NCBI RefSeq assembly: GCF_001984215.1
Contig: NZ_CP019420.1
Location: forward strand, 1,736,001 to 1,800,000
Source: Mycobacterium sp. MS1601
GTDB lineage: Bacteria; Actinomycetota; Actinomycetes; Mycobacteriales; Mycobacteriaceae
Direction of reading: 5' to 3'
Length of the DNA: 64,000 nt
Position numbers and translations under genes: made by a program. The notes beneath the pieces were generated by a model. That model did not search any database, was not told the DNA's origin, and saw nothing but the letters and a program-made list of their open reading frames with translations. Positions within the stretch are counted from its first letter, which is position 1. The number at the start of each line of letters is the position of its first letter. This document shows, in pieces, positions 26,186-35,275 of this stretch.

Positions 26186-27016
26186 TCAGACCACGCCGCG
26201 CAGTGCGTCCTCGCCGAAGATCGGCCCGAGCAACCCCGACATGTCCGGTCCGCGCCGCAGGCCGTGTCCACCGTCGACGTTGATGACCTGTCCGGTGATG
26301 TACTCGCCGGCATCGGAGAGCAGGAACAGCGCCAGATTGGCGATATCGGCCACCTCACCGACCCGGGGCAGCGGCGTGCACGCCGCGTAGTCGGCACTGA
26401 CCTCGGGTGATTGCATGATTGGTTCCACCATGTCGGTGCGCGTCAGGCCGGGACGGATGCCGTTGACCCGTACCCAGGACGGGCCGAGTTCGTCGGCAGC
26501 GAGTTGCAGCAGGGCATCGAGGGCCGACTTGGCCGGGCCATAGGCGCCGAACCAGCGGTGTGTGTTGCTGGCGGCGATCGAGGAGATCCCGACGAACGAG
26601 CCTCCGCCGGCGCGCACCATCTCCTTGGCGGCGTGTTTGAGCACGTACATGGTGCCGTTGACGTTCAGGTCCACGGTGCTGCGCCACAGCGCGGAGTCGA
26701 TCTGGGTGATGGGGCCGATGGTGTGGCTGCCGCCTGCGCTGTGCACGACGCCGTGCAGCCTGCCGTTCCAGGCGGTGGCGGCCTCGACGGCGCGGGCCAC
26801 CTCGTCCTCGTTGGTGACGTCGGCCGGTTCGTAGAGGATCGAGCCGGACCCGCCTGCGGCCTTGATCTCGTCGGCCGCTGCGGCCAGCCGGTCGGCGTTG
26901 CGGCCGATGATCATCACGTTGGCACCGGAGTCCACGAGCGCGGCGGCCACGCCCTTGCCGATCCCGCTTCCACCACCGGTGACCAGATACGTCCGATTCT
27001 CGACAGATAGCTGCAC
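26186..27016 (-). CDS. Short-chain dehydrogenase/reductase
   Basis: This 276-residue classical SDR has TGGGSGIGKGVAAAL, HSAGG in place of the NNAG motif, SSIAAS for the catalytic serine and YGPAKSAL for Tyr/Lys. IIGRNADRL suggests NADP. The start is GTG. It lies 53 nt downstream of the enoyl-CoA hydratase gene on the same strand and is probably co-transcribed, so it may act on a CoA-thioester intermediate. The specific substrate is unknown. Confidence 0.88.
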   Translation of the reverse strand: MQLSVENRTYLVTGGGSGIGKGVAAALVDSGANVMIIGRNADRLAAAADEIKAAGGSGSILYEPADVTNEDEVARAVEAATAWNGRLHGVVHSAGGSHTIGPITQIDSALWRSTVDLNVNGTMYVLKHAAKEMVRAGGGSFVGISSIAASNTHRWFGAYGPAKSALDALLQLAADELGPSWVRVNGIRPGLTRTDMVEPIMQSPEVSADYAACTPLPRVGEVADIANLALFLLSDAGEYITGQVINVDGGHGLRRGPDMSGLLGPIFGEDALRGVV

Positions 27017-27069
27017 GCCGATATCGAAGCACGCGCCACACGAAGAGGTGAACAGAATCCGGAAACTGT

Positions 27070-27972
27070 CTACGGAGTATCCGGGCGAGCCACCTTCGTC
27101 GGGCCCGCCGTCCGCCAGTCCTCCACGTCCGGAGGCAGCCCGATCGGGGCGTTGTTCTCGTTGTGCACCGACCAGTGTGCGTGCCCGAGCTCGTGGATGT
27201 GGAAGCCGTGTCTGAGTGCTTCGGCGAACCCCATCGCATCAGATGCCGCGTTTACCGAATCCTTGATCAACAGCGAGGCGATGGTGGGCACCTTGGCGAT
27301 GCGACGGGCGAACTCGAGGGTCTTGTCGTCCAGCTCGGCGCGGGGGAACACCTTGGAGACCATGCCGAGCCGATAAGCCTCCTCGGCATCCAGCGAGTCA
27401 CCGGTGAGCAGCAGCTCCTTGGCCTTGCGGGGACCGAACTCCCAAGGATGCGCGTAGTACTCGACGCCCGGCATACCCAGGCGCACCCCCACCACATCGG
27501 AGAACTTCGCATCGTCGGCCGCCACGATCAGATCGCACGCCCAGATCAACATCAGCGCCGCCGAGATGGCATTGCCCTGCACCTGGGCGACGGTGATCTT
27601 GCGCAGGTCCCGCCAGCGCCGGGTGTTGTCGAAGAAGTAGTGGTACTCCTGCAGATACAGCTTCTCCACCCCGTCACGATGGCCGCCGCGACTGCGGAAG
27701 CTGGCGTGCTGGTTGGGCCCGGGCATGCGCTCACCCACCGACACTTCCGAGCCCAGGTCGTGGCCGGCGGAGAAGTTCTTGCCACGCGCCGCCAGGATGA
27801 TCACCCGCACGTCGTCGTCGGACTCCGCGCGCAGGAAGGCCTCGTCGAGCTGGACCAAAAGGCCCCGGTTCTGTGCGTTGTGCACATCGGGGCGATTGAG
27901 CCAGATCCGGGCGATGCGGCCCTGGTCCAGCGTTTCGTACTCGATGAACTCGTGGATGCCTGAGTCAGCCAT
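27070..27972 (-). CDS. Enoyl-CoA hydratase/isomerase family protein
   Basis: This is a 300-residue crotonase-fold protein. The oxyanion-hole loop reads GKNFSAGHDLGS, and a second loop AQVQGNAISAALMLIWACDLIVA carries the helix usually bearing catalytic acids. Neither canonical Glu is obvious in that region, so the chemistry may differ from simple hydration. An insert around MPGPNQHASFRSRGGH lengthens it beyond the usual 260 residues. It begins a two-gene operon with the SDR. No KstR box is seen upstream, unlike the sterol genes further on. Confidence 0.85.
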   Translation of the reverse strand: MADSGIHEFIEYETLDQGRIARIWLNRPDVHNAQNRGLLVQLDEAFLRAESDDDVRVIILAARGKNFSAGHDLGSEVSVGERMPGPNQHASFRSRGGHRDGVEKLYLQEYHYFFDNTRRWRDLRKITVAQVQGNAISAALMLIWACDLIVAADDAKFSDVVGVRLGMPGVEYYAHPWEFGPRKAKELLLTGDSLDAEEAYRLGMVSKVFPRAELDDKTLEFARRIAKVPTIASLLIKDSVNAASDAMGFAEALRHGFHIHELGHAHWSVHNENNAPIGLPPDVEDWRTAGPTKVARPDTP

Positions 27973-28068
27973 GTCTGCACATTACGACTCTGGCAAGAAA
28001 TGTCACCCACGAAGTCGGGCGTAGTGGAGTGTGCAGAGGCGTCGACCACGCTGTTCAACACCGTCGCC

Positions 28069-28074
28069 TATGGT
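28069..28074 (+). promoter_or_regulatory. Leaderless -10 element before the small ORF and otsA
   Basis: TATGGT is followed by 6 nt and then ATG at 28081, with no ribosome site. This is a textbook leaderless arrangement. Confidence 0.5.
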
Positions 28075-28080
28075 TGAAGA

Positions 28081-28245
28081 ATGGCTTCCAAACCAGATCC
28101 CGCGGAAATCGATGACGTCGAACCCCTCGCCGATGACACCGCCAGCCAGGCGCGACGCGTAGTCGCCGCCTACGCCACCGACGCCGACGAGTGCCGGGTC
28201 TTCCTGTCGATGCTGGGAATCGGACCGGCAAAGCTCGGCGCGTAG
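28081..28245 (+). CDS. Conserved 54-residue protein preceding otsA (Rv3489-like)
   Basis: This 54-residue acidic protein of unknown function begins MASKPDPAEIDDVEPLADD and has a helical core ARRVVAAYATDADECRVFLSML. A gene of this size and position (Rv3489) precedes otsA in M. tuberculosis. Its stop TAG directly abuts the otsA ATG, so the two are surely co-transcribed and probably coupled. The leaderless promoter ahead of it supports a real gene. No known domain is recognised. Confidence 0.75.
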   Translation: MASKPDPAEIDDVEPLADDTASQARRVVAAYATDADECRVFLSMLGIGPAKLGA

Positions 28246-29778
28246 ATGACGGCGGGGGACCAGCCGGTGGGCGAGTCCGATTTCGTCGTCGTCGCCAACC
28301 GGTTGCCCGTCGATAAGGTCAAACTCCCCGACGGCTCCACCACGTGGAAACGCAGCCCCGGTGGATTGGTCACCGCCCTCGAACCGCTGCTGCGTAAACG
28401 CAAGGGCGCCTGGATCGGGTGGCCCGGCATCATCGCCGAGGATGACGACGAGACGGGTTCGGTCGAGGATGTCGACCACTCCGAGCCGATCATCGACGAC
28501 GACCTGCTGTTGTACCCGGTGCGGCTGAGCGCCGACGACGTGGCCGAATACTACGAAGGCTTCTCCAACGCGACACTGTGGCCGCTCTACCACGACGTCA
28601 TCGTCAAGCCGACCTACCACCGCAAATGGTGGGACCGCTACGTCGACGTCAACCGCCGCTTCGCGGAAGCGACGTGCCGCGTGGCGTCCCATGGGGCCAC
28701 GGTGTGGGTGCAGGACTACCAGCTGCAGCTGGTGCCCAAGATGCTGCGCATGCTGCGGCCGGACCTGACCATCGGCTTCTTCCTGCACATCCCGTTCCCG
28801 CCGGTCGAACTGTTCATGCAGATGCCGTGGCGCACCGAGATCACCGAGGGACTTCTCGGCGCCGACCTGGTGGGCTTCCACTTGCCCGGCGGCGCCCAGA
28901 ACTTCATGATCCTGTCGCGGCGGCTCATCGGCGCCAACACCTCGCGCGGCACGGTCGGTGTGCGCTCACGCTTCGGCCAGGTGCAGGTGGGCTTCCGTAA
29001 CGTCAAGGTGGGGGCGTTCCCCATCTCCATCGACTCCGACGAGCTCGACCAAAAAGCCCGCCACCGCGACATCCGCAAGCGTGCGCGGGAGCTGCGGGCC
29101 GAACTGGGCAATCCCGCGAAGATCATGCTGGGCGTCGACCGCCTCGACTACACCAAGGGCATCGACGTCCGGTTGGAGGCATTCACCGAACTGCTCGAGG
29201 AAGGCCGGGCCGACCGCGAGAATGTCGTGTTCATCCAGCTGGCCACACCCAGTCGCGAACGGGTGGAGAGCTACCGGTTGCTGCGCGACGACATCGAACG
29301 TCAGGTCGGGCACATCAACGGCGAGTTCGGCGAAGTGGGGCATCCGGTGGTGCAGTACATCCACCGCCCTGTCCCCCGAGATGACCTCATCGCCTTCTTC
29401 GTGGCCGCCGACGTCATGCTCGTCACCCCACTTCGCGACGGAATGAACCTGGTGGCCAAGGAGTACGTGGCCTGCCGCAGCGATCTGGGCGGGGCGCTGG
29501 TGCTCAGCGAGTTCACCGGCGCCGCAGCCGAACTCCGGCAGGCGTATCTGGTGAACCCACATGACCTCAACGGCGTCAAGGACGCCATCGTGACGGCGCT
29601 GAGTCAGGACCCCGAGGACGGGAGGCGACGGATGCGGGCGCTGCGCCGTCAGGTGCTCGCCCACGACGTCGACCGGTGGGCACGCGCCTTCCTCGATGCG
29701 CTGGCCGACAAGGGCGACGCCGACACCTCGCAGCTGGTGAACACCGAACAGGGCGAGAGGGACCTAGGCCATCGCTAG
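28246..29778 (+). CDS. otsA: Trehalose-6-phosphate synthase
   Basis: This 510-residue GT20 glycosyltransferase joins UDP- or ADP-glucose to glucose 6-phosphate. It shows [13 protein letters not shown] near residue 62, [30 protein letters not shown] for donor binding and [13 protein letters not shown]. Trehalose feeds mycolate transfer and stress protection. Its stop codon interlocks with that of the convergent Mce-associated gene: the four bases CTAG serve both ends. It follows the small ORF with no gap. Confidence 0.96.
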   Translation: MTAGDQPVGESDFVVVANRLPVDKVKLPDGSTTWKRSPGGLVTALEPLLRKRKGAWIGWPGIIAEDDDETGSVEDVDHSEPIIDDDLLLYPVRLSADDVAEYYEGFSNATLWPLYHDVIVKPTYHRKWWDRYVDVNRRFAEATCRVASHGATVWVQDYQLQLVPKMLRMLRPDLTIGFFLHIPFPPVELFMQMPWRTEITEGLLGADLVGFHLPGGAQNFMILSRRLIGANTSRGTVGVRSRFGQVQVGFRNVKVGAFPISIDSDELDQKARHRDIRKRARELRAELGNPAKIMLGVDRLDYTKGIDVRLEAFTELLEEGRADRENVVFIQLATPSRERVESYRLLRDDIERQVGHINGEFGEVGHPVVQYIHRPVPRDDLIAFFVAADVMLVTPLRDGMNLVAKEYVACRSDLGGALVLSEFTGAAAELRQAYLVNPHDLNGVKDAIVTALSQDPEDGRRRMRALRRQVLAHDVDRWARAFLDALADKGDADTSQLVNTEQGERDLGHR

Positions 29779-30269
29779 ATGGGCGTGATGTAGCTGATCA
29801 GCCACTTGTCCCCGACCTTCTGGTAGTCGACCTTGAGGCGACTGCCGTCGTACACCGACTCTTTGGACTTGTCAGTGACGGTGCGGTTCATGTAGACCAT
29901 CACCGAACCGGAATCCCGTTGTGCCTCAAGAACACCGACACCCACGACGTTGGCCTGGCTGACCACCTGCCGCTCACGTGCCTCGGGGATGATCTGCTCG
30001 GTGGCCCTGGACTCGAACTCGCGCCGGTAGTCCGGCGTCAGCAGGTTGTAGGCGTCGGTGAGGCTGCCTTCGACTGTCTGATAGTCGTACCCGAACACCT
30101 TCGGGATCTGTTCTGCGGCAAGCGGACCCAACTCGGCCCGGGTGCTCTGCTGCGCCGCGTTCTGCACTCGGTCCCAGTACAGTGCCGCGCCCATGGCCGA
30201 GAGCGTCACGATTCCGGCGACCACGACAACCGTCAGCGACGCGAAAAGCCATGCCGCCCTGCGTCGCAT
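29775..30269 (-). CDS. Mce-associated membrane protein, last gene of the mce4 operon (Rv3492c-like)
   Basis: This 164-residue protein has one N-terminal membrane helix ([22 protein letters not shown]). The extracytoplasmic domain has the Mam pattern: [19 protein letters not shown], then [23 protein letters not shown] and a final [11 protein letters not shown]. Such proteins are thought to stabilise or assist Mce transporters. It overlaps its upstream neighbour by 1 nt (TGATG). Confidence 0.9.
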   Translation of the reverse strand: MRRRAAWLFASLTVVVVAGIVTLSAMGAALYWDRVQNAAQQSTRAELGPLAAEQIPKVFGYDYQTVEGSLTDAYNLLTPDYRREFESRATEQIIPEARERQVVSQANVVGVGVLEAQRDSGSVMVYMNRTVTDKSKESVYDGSRLKVDYQKVGDKWLISYITPI

Positions 30270-30961
30270 CAGTTACCCCCGTCCGGATACTTCAAGTCGT
30301 AGCCGGTCATGCGGCCGTTGCCGTCCTCGTGGACGATGACGCGCATCCGGTAGGCCTGCGACGGCTTGTTCACCCCGTCGATGTCGGTGACGGTCACCCG
30401 CACGGCTACCAGCACCGACGCATTGTCGGTGTCGGGGTCGATGGCCTCCAGCGCCTTGCCACTGACCACCGCTTCCGAACTGGCATTGGTGTCACGGAAC
30501 AGCGCCTTCAGATTCTCGACGTTGTTCTCCTGGCTCATCATGTCCCGCAGTGGGCCGCTGATCCCGTCGACGAACCGATTCACACTCTCGTCCACCGTGT
30601 CCGGTGTGTAGGTGAACATGTTGACCACCGTCTGCGTTGCGGTGTCGACGAACCGCTGATCACGTTCCGCCAGAGCCTGGGCATCACGCTTCTGCCCGGC
30701 CAACACGAGTACGACGGCGGTCAGCGCCACGATCAGCACCACCGCGAATGCTCCGGCGGCCATGGCCAGGCGGGCCTGGTTCGGCTGGCGTCGCGGGGGT
30801 GGCCCGGGCGGCGACACTCGGACGGCAGCGGGTTTGGCTGCACCTTCGACGACGGCGGTGATCGCGGTGGCGGCGCTGTGGCCTGCCGGCCCCGCGGCTC
30901 GAGACGCCCGTCGCCGCACCTGTTTCCGATCGACGCGGTCCGGCTGGTCGGCTTCGGTCAT
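30269..30961 (-). CDS. Mce-associated membrane protein (Rv3493c-like)
   Basis: This 230-residue protein has a long basic cytoplasmic N-terminus and one membrane helix (LAMAAGAFAVVLIVALTAVVLVL near residue 65). The periplasmic Mam-type domain includes RDQRFVDTATQTVVNMFTYTPD and ends near MTGYDLKYPDG. The ATG at 30961 overlaps the mce4F stop as ATGA. It is expected to act with the Mce4 complex. Confidence 0.9.
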   Translation of the reverse strand: MTEADQPDRVDRKQVRRRASRAAGPAGHSAATAITAVVEGAAKPAAVRVSPPGPPPRRQPNQARLAMAAGAFAVVLIVALTAVVLVLAGQKRDAQALAERDQRFVDTATQTVVNMFTYTPDTVDESVNRFVDGISGPLRDMMSQENNVENLKALFRDTNASSEAVVSGKALEAIDPDTDNASVLVAVRVTVTDIDGVNKPSQAYRMRVIVHEDGNGRMTGYDLKYPDGGN

Positions 30962-32646
30962 CAAGCCGGTCTCGGATCGAGCATGAGATCTACCCAATTC
31001 TCGGCAGGTGTGAGCTTGGAGTCGCCCGCGGCGTAAACGCCGGTACCACCCGCCGGATCGATGAACGTTCCATCCTGGTCGTAGGTAGCGTACGCCGGAC
31101 CGTCGGCCATCGGCATCGGCGCCTCGGCCGGCAGCGAGCCGGCCGGGGGCGGAGGCAGCGGGGCGCCTGGCGGTGGCGGCGGGGCGGGCCGGCCGTACGG
31201 CGGGGCGATCTGGTCCGGCGGCGCGAAGAACGGCCACGGCGGTGGTGGCGCGTTGTTGTTCGGCGGCACCGGCAGCGGGAACGGCGCATTGGGTGCAGGA
31301 CCAGGCCCCGGCGGAACACCGGGAGGCAACTGCACCACCGGAGCGCCCGGGTCGTAGTCCGCCTCCGGCGGGATCATCGGAAACTTGTTGGGCGGCAGCA
31401 CGTTGCGACCATCCTCGACGGGCGTGCCGTACGGGATCGGCGGACCGCGCCACGGATTGCTGCCGATAGGCACGAACCCCTTCGGGTCACGACACAGCTG
31501 GACCGTCGGCGCGCGCTTGCCCGGGAACTCCATGCACGGGTAGTTGCGCGCACCGCGCACCACGGCGGGATCGTTCTGGGCTGCCTTGCAGTACAGGTCG
31601 GTCGGCAGATCCCGCACGGTCTCGTCAGCAGGCGAGCGGATCTCCGTGGCCGGAATGAAGCCGACGTTGCAGGTCGGCGGATCACCCAGGCCGAGCTTGA
31701 AGTCCAGCTTGCCGCCCTCGTCCACCGGAACACCGCCGGCGACCGTGAGCAGCGCGGCGATCAGCGCGGGGAAGATGACGAACGACTGCTCGAGCGACTT
31801 GTGGTAGATCACCCCAATACGGCCCAGGTTGGCCAGGTTGGCCGCCAGCATGGGGAAACTGGGCCGAATTCCACTGAACGCCGTGGAGGCCACATCGGCG
31901 GCTCCTGGAGCCGTCTGCAGCAGCTGCCGCACCTGCGGGTCGGCCTGAGTGACTTCACTGGTCAGCCTGGCCAGTCCGTCGGCGAGCGACCTGATGTCGT
32001 CGCCGCTGCGGATTTGCGCATCCAGGAACGGCCCGGCCTGGTCGATCAGAGCCGACGTCTGCCCGTAGCTGTTGTTGGCCTCGTCGATCAGCAGTCGCGA
32101 CGACTGGATCAACCGCGCCAGCTCCGGGCCAGATCCGTTGAACGCTCTGAACGTCTCGCGCAGCAGGTCCTGCAGGCGGCTGCTGTCCAGGCTGCTCACC
32201 AGCTGGTCGGCCTCGGCCAGCATGCTGGCGATGTCCTGGCCGATGGCGGTGCGGTCCTGACCGATCGAGGCACCGCCCGCCAACATCTCGGTAGAGGGGT
32301 CCTGCGGCGGCACCAGGTCGATGTACTGCTCACCAACCGCAGAGACGCTCTTGACCGTGGCCGTCACATTGTCCGGGACCGGCGTGCTGCTGTTGAGCCG
32401 CATGTTGGCCACCACACCGTCGGGGGTGAGTCCGACCGACTCCACCCGCCCGATGGTGACCCCGCGGTAGGTGACATTCGCGTTCTCGTAGATGCCACCG
32501 CCGGCAACAAAATTGGCGTCCACCTTGTACGAACCGATGCCCACCTTGGCCGGGACGTGCAAATAGAAGATCGCAATGGCGCCGACGGTGAGAACCGTGA
32601 CGATCGAGAAGATCGTCAGCTGGATGCGGGAGACTCGATCGAGCAT
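30961..32646 (-). CDS. mce4F: Mce4F, sterol import MCE protein
   Basis: This 561-residue MCE-family protein has an N-terminal membrane anchor (IQLTIFSIVTVLTVGAIAIFYLHV). The MCE domain at about residues 37-120 includes YKVDANFVAGGGIYENANVTYRG. A long helical region follows, then a large proline-rich tail from about residue 440. MCE subunits assemble as hetero-hexameric tubes that conduct lipid through the periplasm. It overlaps mce4E by 1 nt and the next gene by 4 nt. Confidence 0.95.
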   Translation of the reverse strand: MLDRVSRIQLTIFSIVTVLTVGAIAIFYLHVPAKVGIGSYKVDANFVAGGGIYENANVTYRGVTIGRVESVGLTPDGVVANMRLNSSTPVPDNVTATVKSVSAVGEQYIDLVPPQDPSTEMLAGGASIGQDRTAIGQDIASMLAEADQLVSSLDSSRLQDLLRETFRAFNGSGPELARLIQSSRLLIDEANNSYGQTSALIDQAGPFLDAQIRSGDDIRSLADGLARLTSEVTQADPQVRQLLQTAPGAADVASTAFSGIRPSFPMLAANLANLGRIGVIYHKSLEQSFVIFPALIAALLTVAGGVPVDEGGKLDFKLGLGDPPTCNVGFIPATEIRSPADETVRDLPTDLYCKAAQNDPAVVRGARNYPCMEFPGKRAPTVQLCRDPKGFVPIGSNPWRGPPIPYGTPVEDGRNVLPPNKFPMIPPEADYDPGAPVVQLPPGVPPGPGPAPNAPFPLPVPPNNNAPPPPWPFFAPPDQIAPPYGRPAPPPPPGAPLPPPPAGSLPAEAPMPMADGPAYATYDQDGTFIDPAGGTGVYAAGDSKLTPAENWVDLMLDPRPA

Positions 32647-33824
32647 CAGCTGCCACCTCCGTCACCGTGCTGTGTCGCCGTTCCTGCCGGGATCTTGAAC
32701 GGATCCGCGGCCTGGCCCGACAGGTTGGCCATCGAACCGATCAGGAAGTCCGGCGGGTTGAGAACCTCGGCCATGTGCTTCATGTTCGGGTCCAGCCCGG
32801 AGGTGGTGAAGATCGATTCACCCAGTCGGCGCAGCGTGAGGTCGAAGGTCACGAACACGTTCAGGTAGTCGCCCCGCACCGCTTGCCGCAGATACTTGTA
32901 ATGGAACGGGAACGTCGGCAGGAACGCCAAGTTCTTGACAAACGCGTCGGCGTTGTCGTTGAGCGCCTTGATGGCCGGGTAGAAGTCCTTCAGGTCCGCG
33001 GCGAAGTCCACCTTGGTCTTGGCCAGGATGTTGGCCGCCACACCGGCGAAGTTCTGCAGCGCGGCGAACGTGTCGACGATGTTGGACCTGTTGTTGTTCA
33101 ACACCTTCAGCGCCTCGGGCAGGCTGTCCAGAGTGCGACCCAGCGCATCGGTGCTCTGCGCCAGGATGCCGGCGAAGCGGTTCAACCCCTCGGCGGCGGC
33201 GATGATGTCGGCGGTCTGGCGATTCAGGGAGTCGGTGAGCTCGGCCAGCCGGGGCATCAGGTCGGCAAACTGCCCGGCCCGGCCGGCCACCGAGGCGTAG
33301 AGCTCCTCGGTGATGTCCTGCAGCGCACCCAGATTGCCCTTGTTCACCACCACACCGAGGGAGGCCAACACCTCTTCTGTGGTGGGATAGCGGCCGGCGC
33401 TCGATTCCGGGATGTTGGAACCCTCACGGAGTTTCGCCGCTGACGCATCGGCAGCCGGCGGCACCAGTTCGATGTGCTGGCTACCGAGCAGCGACGTCTG
33501 CGCCACCCGAGCTGTGGCGTTGTCGGGCAGGTCTACGTCGGAGTCGAGCGACAGCTTCACCGCCGCGTAGAAGGTGCCGTCGGGCCGCTGCACCGCGTCG
33601 ATGCCTGACACACTGCCCACGGTGACGTCATCCACCATCACCGGTGAGTTCTGCGGCAGGGTGGCCACATCCGGCAACTCCACCGTGATGGTGTAGGAAC
33701 CAGATCCGTGCCCGCGTGTGCCCGGCATGTTCAGGGAGTTCAACCCGCCGAACGAGCAACCCGACAACACCACGATGCCCGTCCCGAGGGCGGCGGCCTG
33801 AAACAGCTTGTGTTTCACGGTCAT
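32646..33824 (-). CDS. mce4E: Mce4E (LprN-like) MCE lipoprotein
   Basis: This 392-residue MCE protein begins MTVKHKLFQAAALGTGIVVLSGC. The lipobox LSGC makes it the lipid-anchored member of the hexamer, as for LprN. The MCE domain spans about residues 40-115 with SPVMVDDVTVGSVSGID. The helical domain follows with regular Leu/Asn heptads (ALKVLNNNRSNIVDTFAALQNF). An upstream in-frame start exists, but the ATG at 33824 begins the signal sequence and overlaps the mce4D stop by 4 nt. Confidence 0.94.
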   Translation of the reverse strand: MTVKHKLFQAAALGTGIVVLSGCSFGGLNSLNMPGTRGHGSGSYTITVELPDVATLPQNSPVMVDDVTVGSVSGIDAVQRPDGTFYAAVKLSLDSDVDLPDNATARVAQTSLLGSQHIELVPPAADASAAKLREGSNIPESSAGRYPTTEEVLASLGVVVNKGNLGALQDITEELYASVAGRAGQFADLMPRLAELTDSLNRQTADIIAAAEGLNRFAGILAQSTDALGRTLDSLPEALKVLNNNRSNIVDTFAALQNFAGVAANILAKTKVDFAADLKDFYPAIKALNDNADAFVKNLAFLPTFPFHYKYLRQAVRGDYLNVFVTFDLTLRRLGESIFTTSGLDPNMKHMAEVLNPPDFLIGSMANLSGQAADPFKIPAGTATQHGDGGGS

Positions 33825-35275
33825 CCCCCTGTCCCAGCCGGTGCAGGCGGCGGCACCGGCCACGGTGGTGGCGGCAGCGACGGTGTTCCGGGTGGCGGCG
33901 GTGCCAGCACACCGGGAGCGTCCGGGGACACCGGCGGACCCGGCTGCGGACCACTGCCGACGATGTGCGGTGGTCCGGGTGAGATCTGGCCTTCGACCGC
34001 GGGCGGAGGCAGCACCATGTCACCCAGGGTGGCTCCCGGCGGGATGGACGGCGGAGTGACACCCGGGGCGGGCTGCCACTGCAGATACGGCACCGGCGTC
34101 TGGGCCTTGGCCTCGGTGGCCGGGGTGTCGTAGATGATCTGCCCCTTGTACGCAGTGATGCTGTTGATCGGATGGAACAGCAGCGGCGGAAAGTTCATCG
34201 TGATGCGGCGCAGCACCGGACCCATGCGCTGGCGGCAGATCTCGGCGCGCTTGTAGTTGTCCGGGTTGGAACCGGTGTCGAAGTTGCCGCCGCAGATGAA
34301 CTGCACCGGGTTGGCGAAGTTGGGCAGCGACAGCGCACCGCCGACGGTGCCCTGCGCCGGGTTGTAGATGTTGTAGAAGTTGGCCAGGCCGTTGGGTGTG
34401 ACGTGCAGGACCTGTTCGATGTCGTCGCTGTGTTCGGTGAGGAGGTTGGTGAAGTCGGCCAGCTTGTTGACCGAGTCGACCAGGGTCTGGTTGTTCTCGC
34501 CGACGAATTGCCGGACGTCGTCGAGTGCGGTGTTGAGCGTGCCGAGAGTGGCGTCGAGGCCCTGGGTGCTGTCGGCCAGCACCTGCGACACGGATGCGAC
34601 GTGGTTGGAGAACTGCACAATCTGCTCATTGCTCTGCGACAGTGCGTTCACCAGGACCTGCAGGTTCTTGATGGTGCCGAACAGGTCGGTGCTGGAGTCA
34701 CCGAGTCTTCCTGCGGTCTGGGACAACTCGCGCAGGGCGTTGCGGAACGAGTCGCCGTTGCCGTCGAACGTGGTGGCAGCCTGGTCCACGAACTCACTCA
34801 ACGGCCCCTGCAGCCCGCCGTTCTGCGGGCCCAGGGTCTGCGAGAGTTTGGTCAGCTCGGTTTTGACGTCGTCCCATTCCACGGGCACCCCGGTGCGGTC
34901 GATGCCGATGGTGGCACCGTCGGCCATCGTCGGCGCACCGGTGGCCGAGTCATAGGCGGGCGTCAGTTGGATGAATCGGGAGGACACCAGGTTCGGCGCC
35001 ACGATGATGGCCCGGGCGTCGGCGGGGATCTGCACCCCGTCGTCGACCGACATGGTGATCTTGACGTCCGAGGCGGTGGGTTCGATGGAGTCGATGGTGC
35101 CCACCGGGACGCCGACCACCCGCACGTCGTCTCCGGGATACAGCCCGACCGCCGACGAGAACAGTGCCACCACCTTGTGGGTGCCGCGGCCCGGCCACAC
35201 CAGGTACAGCCCGACCCCGAGCGCCGCCACCAGGACGACGACCACACCGACGAGTACTCCCCTGTTGCGTGTCAT
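33821..35275 (-). CDS. mce4D: Mce4D, sterol import MCE protein
   Basis: This 484-residue protein has an N-terminal anchor helix (GVLVGVVVVLVAALGVGLYLVW), an MCE domain with VGLYPGDDVRVVGVPVGTI at about residues 43-61, and a helical tube-forming region. A proline-rich C-terminus starts near residue 400. The ATG overlaps the mce4C stop by 4 nt. Confidence 0.95.
   Translation of the reverse strand: MTRNRGVLVGVVVVLVAALGVGLYLVWPGRGTHKVVALFSSAVGLYPGDDVRVVGVPVGTIDSIEPTASDVKITMSVDDGVQIPADARAIIVAPNLVSSRFIQLTPAYDSATGAPTMADGATIGIDRTGVPVEWDDVKTELTKLSQTLGPQNGGLQGPLSEFVDQAATTFDGNGDSFRNALRELSQTAGRLGDSSTDLFGTIKNLQVLVNALSQSNEQIVQFSNHVASVSQVLADSTQGLDATLGTLNTALDDVRQFVGENNQTLVDSVNKLADFTNLLTEHSDDIEQVLHVTPNGLANFYNIYNPAQGTVGGALSLPNFANPVQFICGGNFDTGSNPDNYKRAEICRQRMGPVLRRITMNFPPLLFHPINSITAYKGQIIYDTPATEAKAQTPVPYLQWQPAPGVTPPSIPPGATLGDMVLPPPAVEGQISPGPPHIVGSGPQPGPPVSPDAPGVLAPPPPGTPSLPPPPWPVPPPAPAGTGG

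Noticed and set aside
28003..28881. Open frame opposite otsA and the small ORF
   Set aside because: It is antisense to a clear trehalose-6-phosphate synthase, with no motif and composition typical of a shadow frame.
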